Source: Candidatus Synoicihabitans palmerolidicus
Lineage (GTDB): Bacteria; Verrucomicrobiota; Verrucomicrobiia; Opitutales; Opitutaceae
Reading direction: 5' to 3'
Assembly: GCA_020809425.1 (NCBI GenBank)
Contig: JAGGDC010000006.1
Coordinates: forward strand, 1-64,000
Length of the DNA stretch: 64,000 nt
The notes beneath the pieces are model-generated. The model saw only the letters and a list, made by a program, of their open reading frames with translations. It ran no database searches and was not told where the DNA came from. Below, one piece after another: positions 32,001-38,723 of this stretch (the first letter of the stretch is position 1; every line of letters starts with the position of its first letter). The position numbers and the translations under genes were made by a program.

Positions 32001-35000
32001 GGGCAAAGATTCTCGACCGTTTTGCAAGGTAAACGCCAGATCCACCAACATCCATCCACGCTCCGACACGCCATCCCTGATGTGCGCGTCAATCCACCTC
32101 ACCAGTTGTTCCGCCCGCGCCAACAACCTGTCTTCAGTGCGAGCCGAAAGGACGATGGCCTGCGCCCAATCCTGATCTCGTGTTCGCTCGTCCCGAGGGC
32201 GCGAATCAACATATTCCTCGAGCACCAGATGGGCGTTCGCCCCGCCAGCGCCAAACGAACTTACGCCCGCTCTCCGTGGAGCGGCGCCATTCGTCCATGG
32301 CTCCAAGCGTTGAGGCACTCGAAATGGCGAAGTCTCAAACTTGATATGCGGATTCAGCGCCCGCGAGTGCAGCGACGGCACGATCTGCCCATGACGCATT
32401 TGCAACAACACTTTGGTCACACCCGCCACCCCTGCGGCCGACTCCAAATGGCCAATATTCGATTTCACTGATCCCACGCGAATCTTCGCGCCTTCCGACC
32501 CAGCACCGAACGCGCGTGTCAGCGCCGCAAGTTCGATCGGGTCGCCGAGAGAAGTACCGGTTCCGTGCGCTTCGACATAGGAAATTTCTCCCGGTGCCAA
32601 TCCGGATCTCCCCAACGCTGCGGCAACCACGGCCGCCTGTGACTTGGGATTGGGCACCGTGTACCCATTCGTTTTCCCGCCGTGATTCACTGCACTCGCT
32701 TTGATCACGCCCCACATCGCATCGCCATCGGCCCTTGCTTTCGCCAACGGTTTCAGCACCAAAGCGCCGACTCCTTCGCCCGGGACATATCCGTCGCCTC
32801 CTTCCCCAAAACTACGACAGCGTCCATCGCTCGCCGCAAATCCTCCCGGGGCCAGCAGCATGTCCTTATGGGGATGCACCGTCACGTTGACGCCACCGGC
32901 CAACGCCATCTCCGACTCGCCGCTCCACAGACTTTGGCACGCCAGGTGAATGGCCGTGAGCGACGACGAACACATCGTATCGACCGCCAGGCTGGGTCCG
33001 TGCCAATCAAAAAAGTACGAGACCCGATTCGCAATCGACGCATACGAAGAACTCAACGGCACGACCTCACCCGCGGAGACATCTCCCGCGCCGTACAATT
33101 GATATTCCCCGTACATCACCCCCACAAAGACTCCCACTGATCGGCCAGCCCACGCTGATCGCCGGTAACCGGCATCCTCCAGCGCCTGCCAAACCGTCTG
33201 CAAAAACAAACGCTCCTGCGGATCAAGCGCATAGGCCTCACGCGGAGTCACCCCAAAGAAACCAGCATCAAATTTTTCCACTCCCTCGATGAAGCCCCCC
33301 CACTTATTGCGGGTCTTGCCCGGTTTGCCTGACTCCGGATCATAAAATTTCCGCCAGTCCCAGCGCTGCAACGGAATCTCCTCAATACAATCGCGGCCAT
33401 CACGTAGATTTGCCCAAAACATAGCCAGATCATCTGCCATCGGATAACGTCCCGCCACCCCGATAATCGCGACGTCCGTGGCTTTAATCTCCCGGTTCTG
33501 CCCCGGTTCCGCAGCTGGCGTCGGCTGACCCTCCGCTTGGATTACTCCTCCGTTCAGTAGTGCCGTTCCGATGCGCTCATCCGTGCTTCCGCCGATCAAC
33601 CGCAGTGCCCTCTCCCCGTGTTGAGCGACCAAATATTCGGCCAGTTCAGCCAACGTCTGATGCTCGAAGAGCAACGTTTTGGACAACTCACCAAAATCCA
33701 CCTCCAGCCGTCGCGTGAAGTCCATCACCATGACTGAATCGATCCCGAACTTCTCCAACGCATCCATTGGTTGAATACGTTCCACCGGCAGTTTAACCAG
33801 CTCTGAAAAACGAGTCGTCAACCATGGCAAGAGCGCCACCACCGTGCGATCAACATCTGCGGAAACCAACTGCATGGGGGGAGGCGATTTCACCACCCGC
33901 GCGCGGTCGCCCGGCTTAAGCAAACGCTCAATTGATCGCTGGTCCCCCGCCAACAAAGCCAAACGCGGTCGACCGAGACGCACGGCTTCCTCCAAACGGA
34001 TCAAACCCTCTTCAGGCTCGAGCACTCTCAAACCGACCTGAGCCAACTTGCGTTGCTCGACGTCGGCATCGCGTCCCATACCGACGCCCCTCCACAAGGG
34101 CCATGCCACTGAAACCGTAACTCCCGAGCACTCCCCTTTCATTCGCCGGGCCTCGCGCAGTTCAGCCCATCCGTCCATAAACCCATTGGCATAGGCGTAG
34201 TCGGCTTGCCCGACATTACCCAAAGTCGCCGCCACCGAAGAAAACAAAATGAAACAGTCCAAGGGATCGCCCTGAGTCGCCGTATCAAGTACCTGCACCC
34301 CCGCAACCTTGGGCGCCAACACCCTCTGGGCGGAATCCGAAACCTTGTCTCGCACGAAACGATCATCGAGCACGCCGGCGGCATGAATGACCCCATGCAA
34401 AGAGCCAAAGTGGGCCCGCGCCATTGCCAGCGCCCGCTCCACCTCGGAACCGACCGTGACATCAGCAGCCACATAAATCGCCTCGCCACCAGCCGCTCGA
34501 ATCGACGTCACCACCGCATCGCTCACCGCGCCCGACTCCGATCGACCCATCAATACAATCCGAGCGCGAAACCGGCTCGCCAAGTGTCGGGCTACCGAAG
34601 CGCCTAGGCCTCCGGCGCCACCGGTGATCAAGTAAACGCCTTCCGGTCGAAATTCCGTGGCCACACTCGGATCCGACGGCACCCAAATTTCCGGTACTTC
34701 AATTTCTCTTCGACCGTGTGACCATCGCACGACGGCGGCCTCGTCTATTGCACCTAACTCTCTCAACCACGCCTCCGTGTTCGACGGTTCAATATCCACC
34801 GCCACCATGCGGAGATGGGGTTTTTCCAAACTCAGACTTCGCGCGTAACCGCCCCATGCCGCCCCCACGCCCCCGGTCACGATTATGCGCACCTGTTTTT
34901 CGTTCACCGATCTCACCAACGATCGCATCAACACCATGAGCTCCGTCGTCGAACCTTCGTCCTTTACTCGCACGATGATGGTATCTGGTACGTCGGCAAC

Positions 35001-38000
35001 GTTGTCCGTCGCATCAGCCAGGCTCAAATGCCGTAGGTGTAATGCCGGAACTCGGGTTTGCAGGCTTTCACCCCATCCCGGTTCGCCGCCGATCGTCCAG
35101 ATTCGCCCGGCGTGAATTGCCGCCGGCGCCTCCGTTTCCTGCCAGCGCGGCTTCAACCACACCAGGTCTTCGGGCTCAGATTGCGCGGGCGAAGCGTGCA
35201 GCACACGCATGCTCATTCCCGTCAGGCTTGTCACCACATTTCCCTGCTCATCGAGCAAGCGCACGCGAAAGCGCAGGAGTCCTCCTTTCGCCTCCATCCG
35301 TTCGACGTGAGCCCATCCGCGTTCCGGCACCTGCCCAAAACTCACCTCCTCGACGGCGAACGGCACCGGGAGACCACTCGCGTCTTTACGACCCAAAGCC
35401 GCGGTGGACTGCAAGGCCCCGTCCAACAAAGCCGGAGGAAGCACCCATCCCGTCCCATCATCTGGCGCCAACTCCAACCGGGCCAATGACTCCGTATCTG
35501 AAAACTGAATAAACTGCACCGCCCGCATTCCCCGTCCCAAGCTCAACCCAACGTCTTCGCAACGCGCATACAATTCCTCCGCGTCCAATCTACCGTCACA
35601 CCTTGCCTGCACCGCCGTGATATCGACCTGCTCAGACGGGTTGACCAGCGCGCTCCCGCCCAATCGTAGTCGACCTTCCGCGTGCACCACAGCATCCGAA
35701 CCCGACACAATCGTGAACTCCACACTCCGCTCCTCACGGTTGAGCCGAATTTCAACCTCGGTGGGTGCAGTCACCACCAAGGGTTGTCGCCAGGCCACAT
35801 GATGCAGCGAGACCGTGTCTCCCATCATGCCGAGTTCGCGCGCCGCCACCACCGCCATCTCCAAGTAGGCCACTCCCGGTAATGTCGCTTGACCATTAAC
35901 CACATGATCTCGCAGGAAAAACTCGTCGCCCGACCATCGCGTAGTGAAACACACCTGACCAAACGTCGACGTATTGCGGTGCAATAGTGGATGCAGTTGA
36001 GTCACTCGCATTTCGGTATCCACCAACTCGGAGGTCTGCTCTGACCAGTAGCGTTCCCGGGCGAACGGATAACCGGCGAGTGAAACTCTCCGACCCATTC
36101 CGGACGGAAATAGTTGCTCCCAATCAGGCTCGACTCCCTTGACGTAGAGCGCACCCAGCACGCCGAGTTTTTCCCGCCAAATCCCGGGCAGCTTTCGAAC
36201 CACCGTCAACTCACCAGCTATCTGCGCCGCCATTTGCTGGTGAATTAACGCATCGGCCTCGTCCGTGGTGAGGTGTGACGTTGAGCGCAAAACACCCGAT
36301 CGTTTGCCGCCTGATCCAAGAACATTCAAATCGTCCCGCAACGCCTTGATCGACGTCGCCACCATGGCCAAACGTTCTTCGAAATGCGCGCGTCCCAAGG
36401 CCAGGGTAAACGCCACGTCGACCAGATTCATGTCATCGGTTAAGTGCTCAGCGGTGCTCTGCAGCAGCTCGGTCAAAGCCTCGGGAGTGTGGACGGAGAA
36501 CACCATGAGTTGCGCCGAATCCGGTTCCTCGATGGCGGCAACTGGTCCGATCCTGGGAGACTCCTCTAACACGAGATGGCAGTTGGTCCCGCTGAAACCA
36601 TAAGAACTCACGGCAGCGCGACGGGGTCGCCCCTCCACTCGAGGCCATGGTGTGAGTTCGGCAACGGGCCGAAACGGACTCTCGGTGAAATCGATGTACG
36701 GATTTACCTTCTGCAAGTGGAGAGAACGGGGGATCTGCCCGCTGCGAAGCGCACCCAAAACCTTGATGACGCTACACACGCCGGCCGCGGCCATCGTGTG
36801 ACCGATATTGGACTTCACCGCCCCGAGTAAACAACCGCCCTTATCCGACCGAAAACGACGGTAAGTCTGCGTCAGGGCTTGCACCTCCACCGGATCGCCC
36901 AGCTTGGTGCCGGTACCATGTGACTCCACATAGTCGATGCTTTCCGGCGTCACACCGGCCCGTTCGTAGGCTTCCAATTGCACCTCAGTCTGCGCCAGAC
37001 CGCTCGGCGCGGTGATCCCATTGGTACGACCATCCTGATTGATCGCCGATCCCTTAATCACTCCGTAAATCGTGTCCCGATCACGTTGCGCTGCCGTCAA
37101 CGATTTTAGAACAACAACGCCCGCCGCCTCACCCGGCACAAAACCATCCGCTGCAGCGTCGAACGTTTTACAGCGTCCGTCTGGCGCCAACATGCCCATG
37201 GAGCCCAAGGCAAGGTAGACCTTTTCCGAAGCAAACACGCGTACGCCACCCGCCAGGGCCAAATCGCATTCCCCTCGTCGAAGACTTTCGCACGCCAAAT
37301 GGATCGCCACCAGAGAGGAAGAACACGCCGTATTGATCGCGATACTGGGTCCATGTAGATCCAGGAAATAGGAAATGCGCGCCGCCAAAATCGATTCTGC
37401 GTTCCCCTGAAACAGCGGCGCCTTTTCCGTCCCGGCGAGCGCCGCCGACACCCGTCCAAGGTAATCACTCGGTTCCACGCCCGCAAAAACGCCGCACTTC
37501 CGAGCCCGTCGGGTGGAGGCGCCCGCATAACCTGCGTCCTCGAGTGCATGGTAGCACTCCTGCAGGAAAACACGCTGTTGTGGATCGGTTGCTTCGGCCT
37601 CCCGGCCCGAGATCGCGAAAAACATCGGATCAAACTTGTCCGCATCAGTTAAAAACCCACCCCACTTAAACGAGGTCTTATCAGGTCGCTTGGCGTTGGG
37701 ATCGTAAAACCGAGAGTGATCCCAACGGTCTGGCGGCACTTCCGTAATTGAATCCACCCCGTCGCGCAAATTTCGCCAAAATTCTGTCACCGTATTTGCG
37801 CCTGGAAACCGCCCAGCTAAACCGACGACCGCAATATCATTCCTGGACTCGGCGCCGACCAGCGGGGGTGCCCCCATGTTGGTCTCAACCCGACTTGTCG
37901 AGGGGAGTGAACAGGTTTTTTCCACCGCCGAAACGGGGGGCGACACTTCATTTTCTGTCGCCAATTCGGTCATCAATCCCTCCCCGACAATAAATGTCGC

Positions 38001-38723
38001 GAGACGCTCCACGCTGGCGTGATCAAACAAAACCATTGGTTTCAATTCAATGCCCAAGACACGGTTCAGCTCGTTAACGAATGCCACGCCGACAATTGAA
38101 TCCACCCCGTATTCGGAAAACGGTGACTTCACATCCAAATCACCCGGTGCGAGACGAAGAATTCGCTCCAGCGCCGTTGCCACCCGGATCTGGACGTCCG
38201 CCACATTGACGTTCGACCTCGCACAAATGGAGCCCGTCGAATCGTCAACATTTTCCCCCTTCGGCATACCCACGGCCAAGCGCCGAGCCATGATCAGCTC
38301 GCATTGGTTCGACTCGATCTTCACTTCCGCACCTTTGTCCCGCATGTGAAATTCCCCAAAACTCGCCGTGGTCAAAACCTCCAGCCATATCAATCTAGAC
38401 ATCCGCGGGATCTCCAAGATGGCTCGTCCCCCTGCGACCAAGGCCTGATTTAGTCGCGCAACTATCACCGCAATCGCGGCGATTTCTCGGGGCAATGCCG
38501 TAACGGCAATCAGGGAAAATCCATCTCCAAACTCATCCTCGAGAGGAGTGCCCCGACGGAGCAAACGCTCTTCTCTCACTGCCTCCCGGACCCTTGACTC
38601 CGCTTCCTCAGGTAAGGGACCGATGACCGCCACCGACCCTGAGGATGTGTCTTGTCGAGCAAACGCCGCAACCGCCGAGGCCAACCTCAAACGCAAAGAA
38701 TCGAGCTGCATTTCGTCGATCAT
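20085..38723 (-). CDS. Trans-AT PKS megasynthase, last protein (rest of module F, modules G-J, BAHD/condensation-like release domain)
   Basis: This 6,212-residue protein has, in order with rough residues: a methyltransferase-like remnant (1-165) and ACP (175-250) completing module F; module G KS (295-725), DH (900-1180), KR (1190-1600), ACP (1620-1705); module H KS (1745-2175), KR (2360-2820), ACP (2825-2910); module I KS (2935-3375), DH (3550-3810), KR (3820-4240), ACP (4265-4345); module J KS (4385-4815), DH (4990-5250), KR (5265-5690), ACP (5705-5780); then a C-terminal acyltransferase/condensation-like domain (5800-6212). Every KS keeps Cys-His-His, and no AT, ER or thioesterase is present. 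It starts at ATG 38723, 3 nt after the previous PKS stop. The chain would be extended four times and released as the macrolactone. There is no stop or frameshift over 18.6 kb. Confidence 0.96.
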   Translation of the reverse strand: MIDEMQLDSLRLRLASAVAAFARQDTSSGSVAVIGPLPEEAESRVREAVREERLLRRGTPLEDEFGDGFSLIAVTALPREIAAIAVIVARLNQALVAGGRAILEIPRMSRLIWLEVLTTASFGEFHMRDKGAEVKIESNQCELIMARRLAVGMPKGENVDDSTGSICARSNVNVADVQIRVATALERILRLAPGDLDVKSPFSEYGVDSIVGVAFVNELNRVLGIELKPMVLFDHASVERLATFIVGEGLMTELATENEVSPPVSAVEKTCSLPSTSRVETNMGAPPLVGAESRNDIAVVGLAGRFPGANTVTEFWRNLRDGVDSITEVPPDRWDHSRFYDPNAKRPDKTSFKWGGFLTDADKFDPMFFAISGREAEATDPQQRVFLQECYHALEDAGYAGASTRRARKCGVFAGVEPSDYLGRVSAALAGTEKAPLFQGNAESILAARISYFLDLHGPSIAINTACSSSLVAIHLACESLRRGECDLALAGGVRVFASEKVYLALGSMGMLAPDGRCKTFDAAADGFVPGEAAGVVVLKSLTAAQRDRDTIYGVIKGSAINQDGRTNGITAPSGLAQTEVQLEAYERAGVTPESIDYVESHGTGTKLGDPVEVQALTQTYRRFRSDKGGCLLGAVKSNIGHTMAAAGVCSVIKVLGALRSGQIPRSLHLQKVNPYIDFTESPFRPVAELTPWPRVEGRPRRAAVSSYGFSGTNCHLVLEESPRIGPVAAIEEPDSAQLMVFSVHTPEALTELLQSTAEHLTDDMNLVDVAFTLALGRAHFEERLAMVATSIKALRDDLNVLGSGGKRSGVLRSTSHLTTDEADALIHQQMAAQIAGELTVVRKLPGIWREKLGVLGALYVKGVEPDWEQLFPSGMGRRVSLAGYPFARERYWSEQTSELVDTEMRVTQLHPLLHRNTSTFGQVCFTTRWSGDEFFLRDHVVNGQATLPGVAYLEMAVVAARELGMMGDTVSLHHVAWRQPLVVTAPTEVEIRLNREERSVEFTIVSGSDAVVHAEGRLRLGGSALVNPSEQVDITAVQARCDGRLDAEELYARCEDVGLSLGRGMRAVQFIQFSDTESLARLELAPDDGTGWVLPPALLDGALQSTAALGRKDASGLPVPFAVEEVSFGQVPERGWAHVERMEAKGGLLRFRVRLLDEQGNVVTSLTGMSMRVLHASPAQSEPEDLVWLKPRWQETEAPAAIHAGRIWTIGGEPGWGESLQTRVPALHLRHLSLADATDNVADVPDTIIVRVKDEGSTTELMVLMRSLVRSVNEKQVRIIVTGGVGAAWGGYARSLSLEKPHLRMVAVDIEPSNTEAWLRELGAIDEAAVVRWSHGRREIEVPEIWVPSDPSVATEFRPEGVYLITGGAGGLGASVARHLASRFRARIVLMGRSESGAVSDAVVTSIRAAGGEAIYVAADVTVGSEVERALAMARAHFGSLHGVIHAAGVLDDRFVRDKVSDSAQRVLAPKVAGVQVLDTATQGDPLDCFILFSSVAATLGNVGQADYAYANGFMDGWAELREARRMKGECSGVTVSVAWPLWRGVGMGRDADVEQRKLAQVGLRVLEPEEGLIRLEEAVRLGRPRLALLAGDQRSIERLLKPGDRARVVKSPPPMQLVSADVDRTVVALLPWLTTRFSELVKLPVERIQPMDALEKFGIDSVMVMDFTRRLEVDFGELSKTLLFEHQTLAELAEYLVAQHGERALRLIGGSTDERIGTALLNGGVIQAEGQPTPAAEPGQNREIKATDVAIIGVAGRYPMADDLAMFWANLRDGRDCIEEIPLQRWDWRKFYDPESGKPGKTRNKWGGFIEGVEKFDAGFFGVTPREAYALDPQERLFLQTVWQALEDAGYRRSAWAGRSVGVFVGVMYGEYQLYGAGDVSAGEVVPLSSSYASIANRVSYFFDWHGPSLAVDTMCSSSLTAIHLACQSLWSGESEMALAGGVNVTVHPHKDMLLAPGGFAASDGRCRSFGEGGDGYVPGEGVGALVLKPLAKARADGDAMWGVIKASAVNHGGKTNGYTVPNPKSQAAVVAAALGRSGLAPGEISYVEAHGTGTSLGDPIELAALTRAFGAGSEGAKIRVGSVKSNIGHLESAAGVAGVTKVLLQMRHGQIVPSLHSRALNPHIKFETSPFRVPQRLEPWTNGAAPRRAGVSSFGAGGANAHLVLEEYVDSRPRDERTRDQDWAQAIVLSARTEDRLLARAEQLVRWIDAHIRDGVSERGWMLVDLAFTLQNGRESLPERLALVANDLNDLATQLRRYLATPSLTTWTRGMVRSGEGSLEKPEPTSPLGAAVNAWVAGAGVIWADRKETQGGRRLSLPVYPFVGDRYWAPDKLIALKSSPRASSPDLTQAVVDDLVTADEVLLRPVWVNLGPAKPLTEVTGTWLIFDRRGDGAARMTPASALKLTRVLAGEAFCHEENQVVLNASADADYQQLADAVGTDFVIHRWARSGDVMATLETGLHSLVRFVRALMTNGVKSLVRIAFCHPPGAPQHAAVAAWARTLAQEQPLVRVVVMEVADDLAETVVAQELLQATEAGALQLGVGIRRTFSIEPWSGPLAAKVNPPKRGGVYLVTGGLGGVGRLLALHLARTQGARLWLMGRSTRGARQEAVLAEIRAAGGEAEYGSGDVSKRDDVVLAVTACRQRFGGIDGVVHAAGLLRDNFILRKTRADYDEVIAPKVAGAIWLDEATAADRLSCFVLFSSTAGVWGNMGQADYAFANSVLDGMAARRQEQVSRGERSGPTVSINWPLWADGGMPPGPEVVSRLAEAGLAPLPSQVGFRWFDLFAGGEVSQVLPLWGERNKVFELFVRTPEPAVTETGSNARVSMEQVKTYLRTTLGEVIQMPAEQIDDEQRFDEMGVDSIVVNDVNQRFERDLGNVPKTLLFEHANIRKLARHLVAHHGIAMARLGGDVVQPDSVASKAINEVNPPSEPSPSPGDIAIVGMAARLPGAPDADSFWEVLKDARNCVSEVPATRWNLDEFYDANPERAIDGKMYGRWGAFLEDVDKFDPLFFNLSPVEAEMMDPQERLFLEVAWHALEDAGMPRRELRRRVRPEYATNVGVFVGVTSNSYTLLGHENGGARAAPTTLPWSLANRVSYLFNFNGPSMPVDTACSSSLTAIHMAVEAIRRGECQQAIAGGVNLYLHPSKYSHLSLMKMLSTDGKCRAFGEGGDGFVPGEGVAALLLKPLALAQADGDRIHGVIKATAVNHGGRTNGYSVPSPAAQASLITQALKAGSIDPASISYLETHGTGTALGDPIEVEGLNRAWAGAAKTGASCAIGSVKTNIGHLESASGVAGVVKVLLQMRHRQLAPSLHAAPPNSRIDFAATPFRVQTSLGPWQTAEKEGQSWPRRAGVSSFGAGGSNAHVILEEPPPVVEVLQDAGDLKVSAEWIVLSAKNSERLRALAGRLHTFLVESPAAPRSLGAIAWTLQFGREALEERVAFPARDRAALLEGLAAISAGKDVGELRGRVKRERAQAGNTDDTILERFTVGEGRAAAARWVAGADIDWQSLGGEDAPPMRVGLPGYGFARERYWIPSLPLQTESKAKVLRIETRDGEKVVHLASHEPVLAHHVVRGHAILPGAATLSLAHGVLPPGNGWTLRNVVWQRPIIGDATGVSVRIKWHRQDEIWRFELTGENEDEPWMLGTALPMREDPPVAVDLVSLRSRCQETIAATALYEGFAARGIAYGAAFQVVQDVRYNTMEAVAELRLPDLWDGSDDLLPPAFLDGAMQCLGVIGAGRDGLEIPFSVAEVLVHARCPRTCSVHVQRLTNMTAPQYNLRLLTSEGQVAIELRGVCVRLVEKERGQLLTGSMTWSPAPRETVAFSGSVLVFDDDSRELQVTQHPEANLCRVVPGPEYGRTQATITLRPEVEADYARLLNEVKADAVVFGWRLAGNPSDEVLPARVAAFHRLVRSILRSDRRSTPLAFVYPGGSPVDEGVGGYVRCVRREHPGWKLFTVGCDSPPELDDVLNDFGGESADLRYRGTKRDQFGLSELMPFATGIQTVDDSKPGGVYVITGGLGGLGRHVAKHLTRDPRVRVVLASRSVPSPEQADWLEQAAGAMIHFRVDLSDSDGAARLLAEASSRFGRITGVVHAVGESHDGLVRDRSVADLRAAWSAKVGGARALYSAARDFPFEWMVLFSSTAGALGNGGQSAYALANATLDALSQSWSITSQGPRVHSLVWPLWRDGGMRAPEERVRWQADQLGLYPLETLEGLAILDGLQAISPGAIVVLKGDPEKLCAPRRDRATASAMHAIPEASDGNLPPALIDLLRELAAGVLKLDPVLLDPEIDSAEYGFDSVTFTSLANEVGRALALEVTPAMFFEHRTLAEFGDYLWQEFREVVARRFQVQTVAVSTPLAAPAIASPPEAVGGTNRVSEQLPRSVGEREPIAIIGMSGRFPGSTDLEAFWTNLEAGCDLIGKPSADRWMGVDGEAMPWGGFIDDIDKFDARFFDISPREAELMDPQQRIFLETVWHAIEDAGYAKSELSGTKTGLFVGVAANDYANVLAASSVEVEAYSATGNAHSVLANRVSYIFDLNGPSEAIDTACSSSLVAIHRAIESMESGSSEMAIVGGVNALLSSAGFTAFTRAGMLSPDGRCKSFDARADGYVRGEGVGALLLKPLARAQRDGDQIYATIIGSAENHGGHVQSLTVPNPNAQARLLQDAWTRAGIDPATIGYIESHGTGTALGDPIEINGLKKAFASVPLSEVDPRCAVGAVKTNIGHLETSAGIAGVLKTLLALRHRCIPGTVHLQEINPYIQTSGTALYFPTQAEPWPVKRDAQGREIPRRAGVSSFGFGGSNAHVVLEEYGSPAVASGQAIESEEATLIVLSARSQDQLVEAVRRLAEYLTRPDAPALRDIAEGLQRGREEMNMRLALVVRDRTELVKKLTMWQTGESVGDCWTGDTQENPAAVRVLRSLHGDPASLAPWWAARDWATLGQLWTAGVKLHWSTAYADHPPRRVRLPLYPFSRDRHWVPGATAPAGKALRVRVVEAEFSIKEPILGDHLVQERAVLPGAAIVAVMTQAWQQAAGVKDVELRRVMWLRPITPDERGIAAFTVRVGSSLDGGGDIAVEDTDGSVLATATAARPSSKPIEVIAWAEVKARCGKTTDVTELYEAFAARGLSYGAGYRVIHEIGFNDHEAWSKLELPDLWRAQTSTGAGAHPALIDGALQTLAVLGSDSILEVPFALGMVNATDLPPVCYVHARLKSQETDQRTFSLRITNEAGVVLGRLDDYALRELRAAGPEYLVPTWVPSLQRDINPIKGDCLLFDESPALAEELRLTGLEVTRVVAGSTYRESGDVVWLRRDEPGDYERLLQRRNVGAVVHRWSTREVDRTEVLACGLHSVHALTQAWVQRQPDAKQPLLFIHPPGLPGYEAVAAYVKSARYEYPALNWTTLATDDVSARLCSELNEAREEVRWVERKREVKDLVQWKPVNLRSAGAIRREGVYVITGGGGGLGQIFAEFLVTHYSARVVLAGRSQGTIALQKRLAAWGDKATYVMADISTTIGATAVIAEAKARFGGVNGVLHAAGVLRDGLLRQKTRADFDEVLAPKMEAVEALDAATMDEPLDWILLCSSSVGMLGNAGQSDYAFANAYLDSFARWREEERSGGRRSGRTFSINWPLWSDGGMQAKSGIDVLGMRPLATAEGLKIFETVLHGDQPQVWGFAGKATDLLRRLQSAPSAMPAGSTLPRSSKPKGREAMVIELTQWFAELSKVAAGKIRPTESLEQYGLDSILAVEFSQRIGKVYGEVSQAVVFEHSSIEALCAYLENRVPASPVDVEQPLAAVPATPSVMVLPLEARSRRQLMLAPIDYVFVAPQRLAMQILYYFERPLDADLLRRGLIRTAEAFFPINSRLQRRGKNEYAICECSDDPDYMEVQEEGDVLVPREDDPMLLERFRVSFDPTKHGEKLAKFRLHQLQHGSLLAVNVSHAIADGYSFYYFMSAWSAACRGEPFLIPDHSRSKLRKLVRETVRREGASWRVPELATVGPRFDPMARRVETQTFNGAALLEEARRTAGPMEHSKLTENSVVTAHLWKLYASELTDVVGELTLACPVNFRRHDGPFSHSFFGNAMAPAVLRLERNQVMASSIPSLASAITDAVRACDERELVRYNGAVEQLRLTRGLAAVRRALLADPATALVVTNVARFNLPPMDFGTGPATEDINLCHYAGTAVIVPGEGNTLKVRIGYPTSTAGAAAIA
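20088..21310 (-). other. Terminal BAHD/condensation-like acyltransferase domain (chain release)
   Basis: The last about 410 residues of the final PKS replace a thioesterase. The catalytic motif is S-H-A-I-A-D-G near 20895, a single-His form of H-x3-D-G, followed by a Trp-containing F-M-S-A-W. Near 20220 the sequence reads P-M-D-F-G-T-G, the position and form of the D-F-G-W-G motif of BAHD acyltransferases, and an early I-L-Y-Y-F region and F-F-G-N-A also fit BAHD proteins. NRPS-type condensation domains normally have H-H-x3-D-G and no D-F-G-W-G. The likely job is ester formation between the acyl-ACP carbonyl and a chain hydroxyl, giving the macrolactone. The palmerolide literature calls this a non-canonical condensation domain. 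Confidence 0.8.
21380..25560 (-). other. PKS module J: KS-DH-KR-ACP (last extension)
   Basis: The KS is active (D-T-A-C-S-S-S near 25065). The DH keeps the catalytic His and D-G-A-L-Q, but the Gly of H-x3-G is Glu (H-L-V-Q-E-R-A-V-L-P). The KR has T-G-G-G-G-G-L-G and D-Y-A-F-A-N. The ACP reads G-L-D-S-I near 21493. It predicts the C2=C3 olefin next to the ester carbonyl. Confidence 0.85.
25680..29920 (-). other. PKS module I: KS-DH-KR-ACP
   Basis: The KS is active. The DH has H-V-V-R-G-H-A-I-L-P and L-D-G-A-M-Q. The KR has T-G-G-L-G-G-L-G with S-A-Y-A-L-A-N. The ACP reads G-F-D-S-V. It gives an enoyl intermediate. The trans enoyl reductase is needed for saturated C4-C5 in palmerolide A. Confidence 0.85.
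30000..33490 (-). other. PKS module H: KS-KR-ACP
   Basis: The KS is active (D-T-M-C-S-S-S), followed by a KR (T-G-G-L-G-G-V-G; D-Y-A-F-A-N) and an ACP (G-V-D-S-I near 30135). There is no DH, so a hydroxyl remains, matching C7-OH. Confidence 0.85.
33610..37850 (-). other. PKS module G: KS-DH-KR-ACP
   Basis: The KS reads N-T-A-C-S-S-S (Asp to Asn, Cys kept). The DH has H-V-V-N-G-Q-A-T-L-P and L-D-G-A-L-Q. The KR has an L-D-D motif (A-G-V-L-D-D-R) typical of B-type reduction. The ACP reads G-I-D-S-V. It predicts an olefin, matching C8=C9. Confidence 0.85.
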
